A DNA stretch of 10,429 nucleotides from JAWCQZ01 sp964486625. GTDB lineage: Archaea > Halobacteriota > Syntropharchaeia > JACQPP01. Location of the stretch: assembly GCA_964486625.1 (NCBI GenBank), contig CAZANW010000067.1:1-10429 (forward strand), written 5' to 3'. Positions 1 to 5,900 of this stretch are shown here, piece by piece. Position 1 is the stretch's first letter. The number at the start of each line of letters is the position of its first letter. The notes under the pieces were generated by a model. It had not been told where the DNA came from, ran no database searches, and saw only the letters and a program-made list of their open reading frames with translations. A program made the translations under genes and the position numbers.

Positions 1-5
1 GAGTG

Positions 6-25
6 GCTCTCTCAAGAGCGGTTTT
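6..25 (+). terminator. Possible weak terminator for a plus-strand gene beyond the left edge
   Basis: A 5-bp stem (6-10 GCTCT with 15-19 AGAGC, loop CTCA) is followed by GG and a TTTT run at 22-25. This is the shape of a small intrinsic or T-tract terminator for a gene entering from the left. The stem is short and the T run is only four bases long, and no upstream gene is visible, so the call is weak. The T run also abuts the large palindrome that starts at 24. Confidence 0.25.
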
Positions 26-89
26 AGTGGCCAGGTGACGAGAACCCCCCGGGCTTTAGCCCGGGGGGTTCTCGTCACCTGGCCACTAA
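24..89. repeat. Perfect 31-bp inverted repeat with a 4-base TTTA loop
   Basis: Positions 24-54 are the exact reverse complement of 59-89, and only TTTA (55-58) lies between them. The outer half (TTAGTGGCCAGGTGACGAGA, 24-43) is mixed sequence. The inner half is a C6-GGG block with its complement. Transcribed either way it would fold into a very long, mismatch-free hairpin. It lies 84 bp past the stop codon of the 173-661 gene, so it could end that transcript, but neither side carries a clear T tract in the expected place. The CTTTAG apex on a GC stem recalls hairpins at the ends of IS200/IS605-type elements. No transposase or other element end is visible here. The structure is certain and its role unknown. 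Confidence 0.95.
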
Positions 90-96
90 CTGTCGC

Positions 97-133
97 CGGG
101 AGGGGGGAAGGGCTCCGCCCCTCCCCCCTCCCG
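97..133. repeat. GC-rich hairpin downstream of the minus-strand operon
   Basis: CGGGAGGGGGGA (97-108) pairs with TCCCCCCTCCCG (122-133), 12 bp. After one A-C mismatch, GGGC (110-113) pairs with GCCC (117-120) around a TCC loop. It sits 40 bp past the stop codon of the 173-661 gene, between that gene and the larger palindrome, so it may act as an RNA 3'-end or stability structure. Neither side has a T run, so a classical intrinsic terminator is not supported. Apart from these hairpins, positions 1-172 contain nothing gene-like. Confidence 0.75.
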
Positions 134-172
134 TCCACAGGCCCGCTCTCCCCCTCCCCCGAAAGTTTCAGA

Positions 173-661
173 TTATTTCTCCAGGACCACGGTGAGTTCC
201 CCGCGCCCCGAGAGGTCGAAGGAGGCCTTCGTCCCCGGCGCCAGGTAGGCGAGGAGCCCGGTCAGGTAGGCGGTGGTCGCCTCGACGAAGACCTCCCCCT
301 GCAGCCCGGCCAGAAGGTCCAGGGAAGGGAGCCCGCGGACCCGGAACTCCCACCGCCGGGGCCCGCGCTGGGCGAACTCAATCTCGGCGCCCGCCAGGAG
401 GGCGGCCGTCTCCAGCATCGCGCCGGGGTCGCCCGGGGTCCCCTGGGAGCGCAGGGCCGCCGCCACCCGCTGCCCCTCCTCGGCCCCCGCCTCCCGGTAG
501 GTCTCCCGGACCCGCGCCCGGGCCTCGGGGCTCGACTCGGCGGCCCGCTGGAGGGCCCGGCCCGTCAGGTCCGAGCGGCCCGCGGCGGGGGGTCGGCGGG
601 GGGCCGAGATGCTGGCCCACGCCTCCGCGAACCGTCGGTAGCGGGCTTCACGCTCCCTCAT
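173..661 (-). CDS. Hypothetical protein, 162 aa, last gene of the Lrp operon
   Basis: I do not recognise this protein with confidence. It opens with an Arg/Glu/Ala-rich helical region (about residues 1-75), followed by an alpha/beta-looking half. That half includes a hydrophobic helix near AMLETAALLAGAEIEF, a strand (RRWEFRVRGL), a helix (ATTAYLTGLLAYLAPG) and a terminal strand (GELTVVLEK). There is no signal peptide or membrane segment, so it should be cytosolic. The size and the pattern helix-YLTGLL-strand-G-strand loosely recall V4R/hydrocarbon-binding domains, but the usual cysteines are absent, so this is only a hint. Its ATG at 661-659 overlaps the stop codon of the upstream membrane-protein gene as ATGA, and no clear Shine-Dalgarno precedes it, which suggests translational coupling. 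Codon use matches the neighbouring genes. The reading frame is well supported and the function is open. Confidence 0.8.
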   Translation of the reverse strand: MREREARYRRFAEAWASISAPRRPPAAGRSDLTGRALQRAAESSPEARARVRETYREAGAEEGQRVAAALRSQGTPGDPGAMLETAALLAGAEIEFAQRGPRRWEFRVRGLPSLDLLAGLQGEVFVEATTAYLTGLLAYLAPGTKASFDLSGRGELTVVLEK

Positions 662-954
662 CTCTTCAGCGCGGACCAGAACACGAGGAAAATCCCCGGC
701 AACTGGAAGACCAGGGAGGTGAAGTAGCCCTCCTCGATGGTGGAGAAGACCTTCACGTTCAGGAGGACCTGGAAGAAAATCCAGTAGAAGACCCCGAGGT
801 TGCTCCCGAAAATGAGGAGGAAGAGGCCCATCGCCAGGAGCAGGAGCCTGGATTCCTTGGTCGTCTTGTAGGCGTTCCAGATGAAGATGAGCAGGGCCCC
901 GCCGACGAGGTAGGTGACGGCCGCCAGGGCCGCGACGAACTCCGCGGCCATCAC
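658..954 (-). CDS. Small three-helix membrane protein, about 98 aa
   Basis: The 97-98 residue product has hydrophobic stretches at about residues 6-27, 37-65 (one long or two short helices) and 78-96. A polar patch (NAYKTTKES) lies between the first two and an acidic patch (STIEEG) lies before the last. It is therefore an integral membrane protein of three to four helices with no obvious catalytic residues. Small three-helix proteins of this kind are often encoded beside helix-turn-helix regulators in archaea (haloarchaeal DUF7521 is similar in layout). That comparison is from memory and is not a family assignment. The start is GTG at 954 or the adjacent ATG at 951, and GGAG (968-965) or AGGG (963-960) could serve as Shine-Dalgarno. 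The gene begins 7 bp after the Lrp stop codon and ends in an ATGA overlap with the next gene. It may act as a sensor or membrane partner for the operon, but this is inference. Confidence 0.85.
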   Translation of the reverse strand: MMAAEFVAALAAVTYLVGGALLIFIWNAYKTTKESRLLLLAMGLFLLIFGSNLGVFYWIFFQVLLNVKVFSTIEEGYFTSLVFQLPGIFLVFWSALKR

Positions 955-961
955 GTCATCC

Positions 962-1441
962 CTACTCCAAGTGGCATGGGACCTCCTTGTGCCTGCGGGT
1001 CGTCAAGAAGGTCGTGGCGTCGAGGACGCCGTCGAGGCCCGAGAGGACCCGCAGGACCGACTCCTTCAGGGCCGGGACGGAGTCGGTCCGGACCTTGGCC
1101 ATGAGGTCGTAGGGCTCCAGCATCTCATAGACTTCGAGGACAGGCCCCATCTCCTTCAGTTTCTCGACCACGGCCCCCCTCCGGTCGGGGCGGACCCGGA
1201 TGCCGAGGAAGGCGGTGAGGGGGCGGTTCACCTTCTCCGGGTCCACGACCAGGGTGAAGCGCTCGATGACCCCCGAGGCGGCGAGGCGGTGGACCCGCCC
1301 CATGACGGTGGAGGTCGCCACTCCGGCCTCCTTGCCCATCTCCCGGTAGGTGGCGCGCCCGTCCCGGGCCAGCCGCCGCAGGATGATCCAGTCCACCTGG
1401 TCGAAGCGGGGGAGCTTGGCGCGGGGGGCCCGGGCGCGCAT
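962..1441 (-). CDS. Lrp/AsnC family transcriptional regulator
   Basis: This 159-residue protein has the two-domain layout and usual length of Lrp/AsnC regulators. An N-terminal winged helix-turn-helix spans about residues 13-62 (FDQVDWIILRRLARDGRATY, then REMGKEAGVATSTVMGRVHR as the HTH core, then LAASGVIERF). The linker strand (TLVVDPEKV) follows. A RAM ligand-binding domain covers about residues 74-150 and includes VLEVYEMLEPYDLMAKV, where the family usually has a G-x-x-D turn. Such proteins bind DNA as dimers or octamers and often sense amino acids or other small metabolites. The ligand cannot be read here. About 12 basic residues precede the HTH. The ATG at 1441 is favoured because an AT-rich TATA-like box is centred 27-28 bp upstream, as for a leaderless transcript. 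It heads a three-gene unit and is divergent from the biotin ligase, so autoregulation from the shared spacer is plausible. Confidence 0.95.
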   Translation of the reverse strand: MRARAPRAKLPRFDQVDWIILRRLARDGRATYREMGKEAGVATSTVMGRVHRLAASGVIERFTLVVDPEKVNRPLTAFLGIRVRPDRRGAVVEKLKEMGPVLEVYEMLEPYDLMAKVRTDSVPALKESVLRVLSGLDGVLDATTFLTTRRHKEVPCHLE

Positions 1442-1464
1442 GGGCCCCGTTGGGCGCGGAGGGG

Positions 1465-1472
1465 ATAAATTT
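1465..1472 (-). promoter_or_regulatory. TATA-like box of the Lrp operon
   Basis: Read on the minus strand this is AAATTTAT, an AT island in otherwise very GC-rich DNA. Its centre lies about 27-28 bp before the Lrp ATG (1441). Archaeal TATA boxes sit at about -26, so transcription would begin at or next to the start codon, giving a leaderless mRNA. No clear BRE is visible upstream of it. Confidence 0.6.
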
Positions 1473-1492
1473 GTGGATTCCTGGAGTTTTCA

Positions 1493-1501
1493 AAAAATAA
1501 T
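1493..1501 (+). promoter_or_regulatory. TATA-like box of the biotin ligase gene
   Basis: The sequence CAAAAAATAATT (1491-1502) is the only strong AT-rich stretch ahead of the plus-strand gene. If it is the TATA box, transcription would start near 1523, giving a leader of about 37 nt before the ATG at 1560. No strong Shine-Dalgarno is seen in that leader. It lies within 30 bp of the opposing box at 1465-1472, so factors bound between them could affect both genes. Confidence 0.45.
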
Positions 1502-1505
1502 TCGG

Positions 1506-1523
1506 CTGCGGTTCCGGCCGCAG
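1506..1523. promoter_or_regulatory. Short dyad in the divergent promoter region
   Basis: CTGCGG (1506-1511) and CCGCAG (1518-1523) form a 6-bp dyad with a 6-base spacer. It lies just downstream of the plus-strand TATA-like box, at or next to the predicted start of transcription. This is a reasonable place for a repressor operator, perhaps for the divergent Lrp-type protein. It does not resemble the AT-rich bacterial Lrp consensus. In GC-rich DNA a 6-bp dyad can arise by chance. Confidence 0.3.
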
Positions 1524-1559
1524 GGCAAAACCAAAGCCGTCCCGCCCCATGGGCGGCTC

Positions 1560-2255
1560 ATGGCGCCGGCGCCCCCGCTGGGTCACCCGTGGCGCACGTT
1601 CCCCGAGGTGGACTCGACCAACCGCGTCCTCCGGGAGATGGTCCGCAGGGGGGACGCCTCCGAGGGGGCCGTGGTGGCGGCGGAGCGGCAGACCTCGGGG
1701 CGGGGACGGCTCGACCGCCCCTGGCACTCACCTCCGGGGGGACTCTACCTCTCGGTGCTCCTGGAGCCGGTGCCTCTCCTCTCCCTGCGCCTCGGCGTCG
1801 CCGCCGCGCGGGCCGTGGAACTGGCCTGCGGGTTCGGCCCCGAGTTGAAGTGGCCCAACGATTTGCTCGTGGAAGGGCGGAAACTGGGCGGAATCCTGGT
1901 CGAGATGGAGGGCTCATGGGCCGTGGCCGGCGTCGGAATCAACGTCGAGAACGAGGAGTTCCCGCCGGAGGTCGCCTCCGTCGCCACCTCCCTGCGGCTC
2001 CTCGGCCACCGGGTCTCGCCGCACGACCTGGGCCGCCTCCTGCTGCGGGAACTCGAGAGCCTCTACCGTGGCTCGTTCCGCCTCGCCTACTACGAGGCGC
2101 GATGCGGGACCCTGGGGCGGAGGGTGAGCGTGGAGACCTCGGCGGGCGTCGTCGCGGGAGTGGCCCGCCGGCTGGACCACGACGGGGGCCTTGTGGTGGA
2201 GACCGACTCAGGGGAGGAGCGAGTCCTCGCCGGTGACGTGGTTCACCTGAGATAA
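1560..2255 (+). CDS. birA: Biotin-[acetyl-CoA-carboxylase] ligase (BirA catalytic type, no DNA-binding domain)
   Basis: This cytosolic enzyme activates biotin with ATP to biotinoyl-5'-AMP and transfers it to a lysine of a biotin carrier protein, as in acetyl-CoA/propionyl-CoA or pyruvate carboxylases. Family motifs appear in order in the 231 residues: EVDSTN (16-21), AERQTSGRGRLDRPWHSPPG (41-60) forming the adenylate-binding loop, KWPND (97-101), KLGGILVE (108-115) with the conserved lysine, and AVAGVGINV (121-129). A C-terminal SH3-like domain covers about residues 185-231. The helix-turn-helix of E. coli BirA is missing, so this is the mono-functional class and does not repress a biotin operon itself. 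The ATG at 1560 leaves 15 residues before the EVDSTN strand, which is normal. An in-frame ATG at 1350 would run across the divergent Lrp gene and is not accepted. No biotin-synthesis or carboxylase gene is visible nearby. Confidence 0.95.
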   Translation: MAPAPPLGHPWRTFPEVDSTNRVLREMVRRGDASEGAVVAAERQTSGRGRLDRPWHSPPGGLYLSVLLEPVPLLSLRLGVAAARAVELACGFGPELKWPNDLLVEGRKLGGILVEMEGSWAVAGVGINVENEEFPPEVASVATSLRLLGHRVSPHDLGRLLLRELESLYRGSFRLAYYEARCGTLGRRVSVETSAGVVAGVARRLDHDGGLVVETDSGEERVLAGDVVHLR

Positions 2256-2270
2256 TCCGGGGCGTCTCAG
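2247..2270. terminator. Small dyad across the convergent gene ends
   Basis: CTGAGA (2247-2252) pairs with TCTCAG (2265-2270) around a 12-base loop. The structure spans both stop codons, TAA at 2253-2255 on the plus strand and TGA at 2269-2267 on the minus strand. Only 11 bp separate the two genes, so any terminator must overlap coding sequence. The stem is short and no T tract follows on either strand. A bidirectional 3'-end signal is possible but weakly supported. Confidence 0.25.
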
Positions 2271-2980
2271 CGGACCCGGGGCTGGATGCGGACGACGAGC
2301 GCGTAGCCGACGGCGCCTCCAATCATCAGGATGTCGAGGACCACCGCCTCGGCCAGCCCCAGCCCTCCCGGAGCGGCCGCCGGGGCCGCCTCGGGGGCTG
2401 CGGCCGGAACTACGGACGGCGGGCTCCAGTCAATACTCGGGGAGAAGACGTTGAAGAGGCCTCCCGGCGAGAGGCCCGCCCCCGGGGGCGCGGCCGGGGC
2501 CGCCGGGGCCGGAGGGGGAGGTGCGGCGGGCGGGGCCTGCCCCCCTCCCGGGCCCCCCTGTCCCGGAGGCGCGGGAGGGGCGGACGAGGCCTGGGGAGCG
2601 GGGTTGGTGGCGATGGGCTCGACGACGGGCGGCGGTCCCGGCTCCTCCCAGGGGGTCGAGGGCGAGGAGCGGACCTGGATGTGAATGAGGGAGGGCTGGA
2701 CGTCGGTGAGGAGGGGGAGGGCGGCTAAACCCGTCGAGTTGGTCGTCTCCACGCTGGTCACCTGCTCCCCGAGGGCGGTCCCCCGGGCGCTCCACCCGGA
2801 TACGGGGGCCCCGTTGCTGGTCAGGTTGATGGTGATGTAGCCCTGCCAGAGGGTGAATGTGGAGCCGCCGTAGGAGACGGTCGTCGCGCCGATTTTACTG
2901 GTGTCTGTGGACACCTCGAGGGCCGAAGCTGTGGACGCCAGGAGTGACACGGCCATCACAAACGGCAGGATGCGCCTCAT
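2267..2980 (-). CDS. Secreted single-pass surface protein with Pro/Ala-rich stalk, likely membrane anchor for the giant upstream protein
   Basis: The 237-residue product has four clear parts. Residues 1-20 (MRRILPFVMAVSLLASTASA) form a Sec signal peptide with an Ala-x-Ala end. Residues 21-105 look like a small beta-sandwich, with sequons at N52 and N81. Residues about 108-207 are a Pro/Ala/Gly/Ser stalk, probably extended and possibly O-glycosylated. Residues 211-230 (EAVVLDILMIGGAVGYALVV) form a membrane helix followed by a basic tail (RIQPRVR), giving an outside N-terminus and inside C-terminus. There is no PGF-type archaeosortase motif and no cysteine. Its ATG overlaps the stop codon of the giant gene as ATGA, and GGTG at 2989-2986 is a fitting Shine-Dalgarno. 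The giant protein lacks an anchor, so I infer that this protein tethers it to the membrane through the S-layer. The fold and the partnership are inference, while the topology is well supported. Confidence 0.88.
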   Translation of the reverse strand: MRRILPFVMAVSLLASTASALEVSTDTSKIGATTVSYGGSTFTLWQGYITINLTSNGAPVSGWSARGTALGEQVTSVETTNSTGLAALPLLTDVQPSLIHIQVRSSPSTPWEEPGPPPVVEPIATNPAPQASSAPPAPPGQGGPGGGQAPPAAPPPPAPAAPAAPPGAGLSPGGLFNVFSPSIDWSPPSVVPAAAPEAAPAAAPGGLGLAEAVVLDILMIGGAVGYALVVRIQPRVR

Positions 2981-5900
2981 GGCACCACCCACTCCATCTT
3001 GTTCTTCAGCAAGGAGATTTCCCTCGCCAGGGCGGCCGTCAGGGCGCTGGCGTCCTGGACGTAGGCGGAGGCCGGGGAGGCCGAGGCGACCGTGACGCCC
3101 ATCACGAACTGCTCCCCGCCGCCGTCGCTGACATAGACCGAGATGTTGTAGGCCGCCGAGCCCTTCCCCCGGAGCCAGTCGCTCCACGGGCTCCGGGTCG
3201 GGGTGATGGTCAGGTTTGTCCACCCGCCGGCGTCGGTCACGCCCGAGATTTCCGCGGTCCCGTTGGACTGGCCCGCCCCGGCGAGGAGGCTGTGGCCCGA
3301 GGTCTCCACGATGCGGACGGTGAGGTTCGCCCTCGGGCTCCCGCCGGAGTCGGTGGTCCGGACCGCGACGGTGGCGGGGACCCTGCGGTCCACCGTGGAG
3401 GGAGTCACGCTGACCGTAGTGGAGCCGACGCCCAGGGTCACGGTGGCTTGACTCCCGCCGTAGGAGGGCGCGGAGGCGACGGCGCCGGTCAGGTAGTTGA
3501 TTTTGCTGACGGCGGCCGCAATCTCGCCGGGGAGGCTGGTGAAGAGGCTCCAGTAGTCCTCTCCGGGGAAGGGCGCACCCGAACCCCGCGAGACCGGCGC
3601 CGTGTCCACCGCGAGGACCGACTCGGGGCTCGAGTTGCCGCTCCCCGAGGCCACCACCCGCAGGGAGTAGCCGGCGAGGGTGGAGGGGGCGGGGACCACC
3701 GTCAGGTTCGCGTAGCCGGTGGCGCCGGTGGTGCCCGAGACCACGGTCTTGGTGGACTTGGCCTGGGTCGGGGCGGCGAAGAGGCCCACGCCGTTGTATT
3801 CGGTCACGTTGACGATGGCGCCGCTCACCGGGTTGGAGCCGTTCATGACCCGGATGCTCAACTGCACGGGCGTGCCCGCGCTCGCGGAGGAGGGGAGGCC
3901 GCTGAGGGTCCAGCCCTGGGCGAGAGTCTGGGCCGTGACCTGCGCCAGGACGGAGGCGTTGGCGTTGGAGCCGTTCCCGTAGCCCCGGAGGGTGTAGGTC
4001 CCCGGGGCGCCGGTGACGTTCAGCCGGAGCGTGTAGGAAACGTTCTCCCCCGTCGCTCCGCCCGTGGCATAGGTCCCGTTCAGGACCCCGGCGCTTGGAG
4101 TCCCGGACTTCACCGTCCCGTTCATCGCGTCGCCGCCCGCGTAGGAAACGCCGACGGGGAGCGTCACGTTGTAGGTGAGGTTGTTCACGTTCCCCGCCCC
4201 CGTGCTCTCCAAGACGAGGGTGAAGTTGAACGTGGTGTTCGCGGCGACCGTTGCGGGGACCACGGCCGAGACCCGGAGGCTCGGGCCGCGGGCGGTCACG
4301 CCGTCGGCGCTCCCGCTGGCGGAGCCTCCGTTGGCGGAGGTGGCCGAGACCTGGATGGCGCCGGTCCCGGAATAGGTCCCCGCCGCCATGGCCACGAGGT
4401 AGAACCTCGACAGGTTGGAGGCTCCCGCGGCGAGGCTCCCGACATTGGAGGTGTTGGAGCCGTTGTTCATCTGGATGCCCGCGGGGAGGGTGATGTTGGT
4501 CCAGACGCCGGTGAGGGCGGCGCCAGCGCAGCCAGCGCAGGGGTTGGAGTTGGCCACGTTGACCTCCAGCAGGAACACCTGCCCGACGGCCACGCTCGTG
4601 AGGTTGGGGGCCGCGCTGGTCAGGGAGAGCACGGACGAGGAGACCACATCCGCCCCATCGGTGAGGTCGGAGGAGGTGTCGCCGGCGCCGACCTGGGTGG
4701 TGTTGTTGCCGTAGGCCTTGAAGGTGCAGGTCGAGCTGGCCGAGTTCAACTGGTAGGTGTAGTTGGTGGAGTTCGACGCGCCGGAGCCGCTCGTGGTCAG
4801 GTTGCCGAGGGACCGGTTCACGCTCCCGCTGAGGAGGGTGGCCCCGGCGGGACAGGCGCCGAGGGTCATGTTGGCGGTCACCCCGGTGGCGATGGTCTGG
4901 CCGCTGTTGGTCACCGTGACGGTGACGTTGAAGGGCTGGCCCGAGGCCACGGAGGTCCGGTTGGGCGCGGCCGTCACCGAGAGGCTCGGGCCCGACACGG
5001 TGACCGACTGGCTGGCCGTGAAGGCGGTGGAGCCGATGGTGGGCGACGCCGCCTGGAACGGGACGGAGTAGGTGCCGTAACCGCCGCCGGCCCGGAGGGT
5101 GAAGTTGCGGTTCGCGGAGGCGCCGGGGGCGAGGCTGGAGATGACGCTCCAGTTGCCGCTGCCGCCGCTGTCGTTGGCGGTGAGAACCAGCCCCGCGGGC
5201 GGGTTGAGGGTCACGTTGACGCTGCCGACCGTCCTCGTGTCGTGACTGTTCTTCACCGTCACCGTGACGTTGAAGGAGCCATTCAGCCCCGTGGTCTCCC
5301 CGCTGCTGTTGCCGAACGTGAGGGCGAGGGTCACGGGGCTGCAGAGGACGAGGCAGATGGAGGCGGAGCCCGAAGGGGTCGTGAGGTTGTCCTGGGCGGT
5401 CACGTCCAGGGCGTAGGACTGGTTGGGCCCCGAGTTGAACTCGAGGGTCCAGTTCGCCCACACCGCCTGGCCGGGGGACAGGTCTCCCACGAAAATCGAG
5501 TCGGACTCGGTGTAGTTCACCCGGACCCAGACGGCGGTCACCCGGGCCTCGCGGGCCTCGAGCTGACGGTGCCGGACGCCCGCCTGGAGGGCGTTTGCCT
5601 CCGCGATGGTCCACGGCTGGGTGGTGACGGGGTTGGTCTCGTGGACGAAGGAGTAGTTGGCGTACGAATCGCTCAGAGCGGTGTCGACGGAGGACCAGTC
5701 CCCGCCCCCGGGCCCGTTCCGCAGGTTCACGTTGAAGCTGACCGGGTTGAGGTCCGCCTTCCGCGCCTGCACGATGACGGTTACGTTCTGGACCGTGGCG
5801 GCGTCGGCGGGCAGGTCGCCGAGGTCGTAGAGGTCGCGGTTGTTCTGGACCGTCGTGTTCACGTAGGTCGCGTCCCCGTCGCCGGCACCGTCGTCCACGG

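Noticed and set aside
1..172. tRNA or other structured RNA gene in the left intergenic region
   Set aside because: The hairpins do not form a cloverleaf and no T-loop (TTCGANNC) or acceptor stem is present. The large stem is a single uninterrupted palindrome.
35..727. Plus-strand open frame across the left hairpins and opposite the 162-residue gene
   Set aside because: It reads through the palindromes, is dominated by Pro/Gly/Arg and has no domain. It is a shadow of the minus-strand operon.
914..1468. Plus-strand open frame opposite the Lrp gene
   Set aside because: The minus-strand product is an unmistakable Lrp/AsnC protein, and this frame has no recognisable content.
1350..1559. An earlier start for the biotin ligase at ATG 1350
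   Set aside because: It would add 70 residues of low-complexity basic sequence and overlap the divergent Lrp gene. The family motifs begin just after the ATG at 1560.
2267..2340. PGF-CTERM or other archaeosortase signal at the end of the anchor-like protein
   Set aside because: There is a hydrophobic helix with a basic tail, but no PGF or similar tripeptide precedes it, so a plain membrane anchor is the better reading.
3920..5340. Repeated short blocks on the plus strand considered as a CRISPR array or DNA satellite
   Set aside because: The repetition follows codons of Asn/Thr/Val/Gly-rich beta modules. There are no regular spacers and no identical repeat units.
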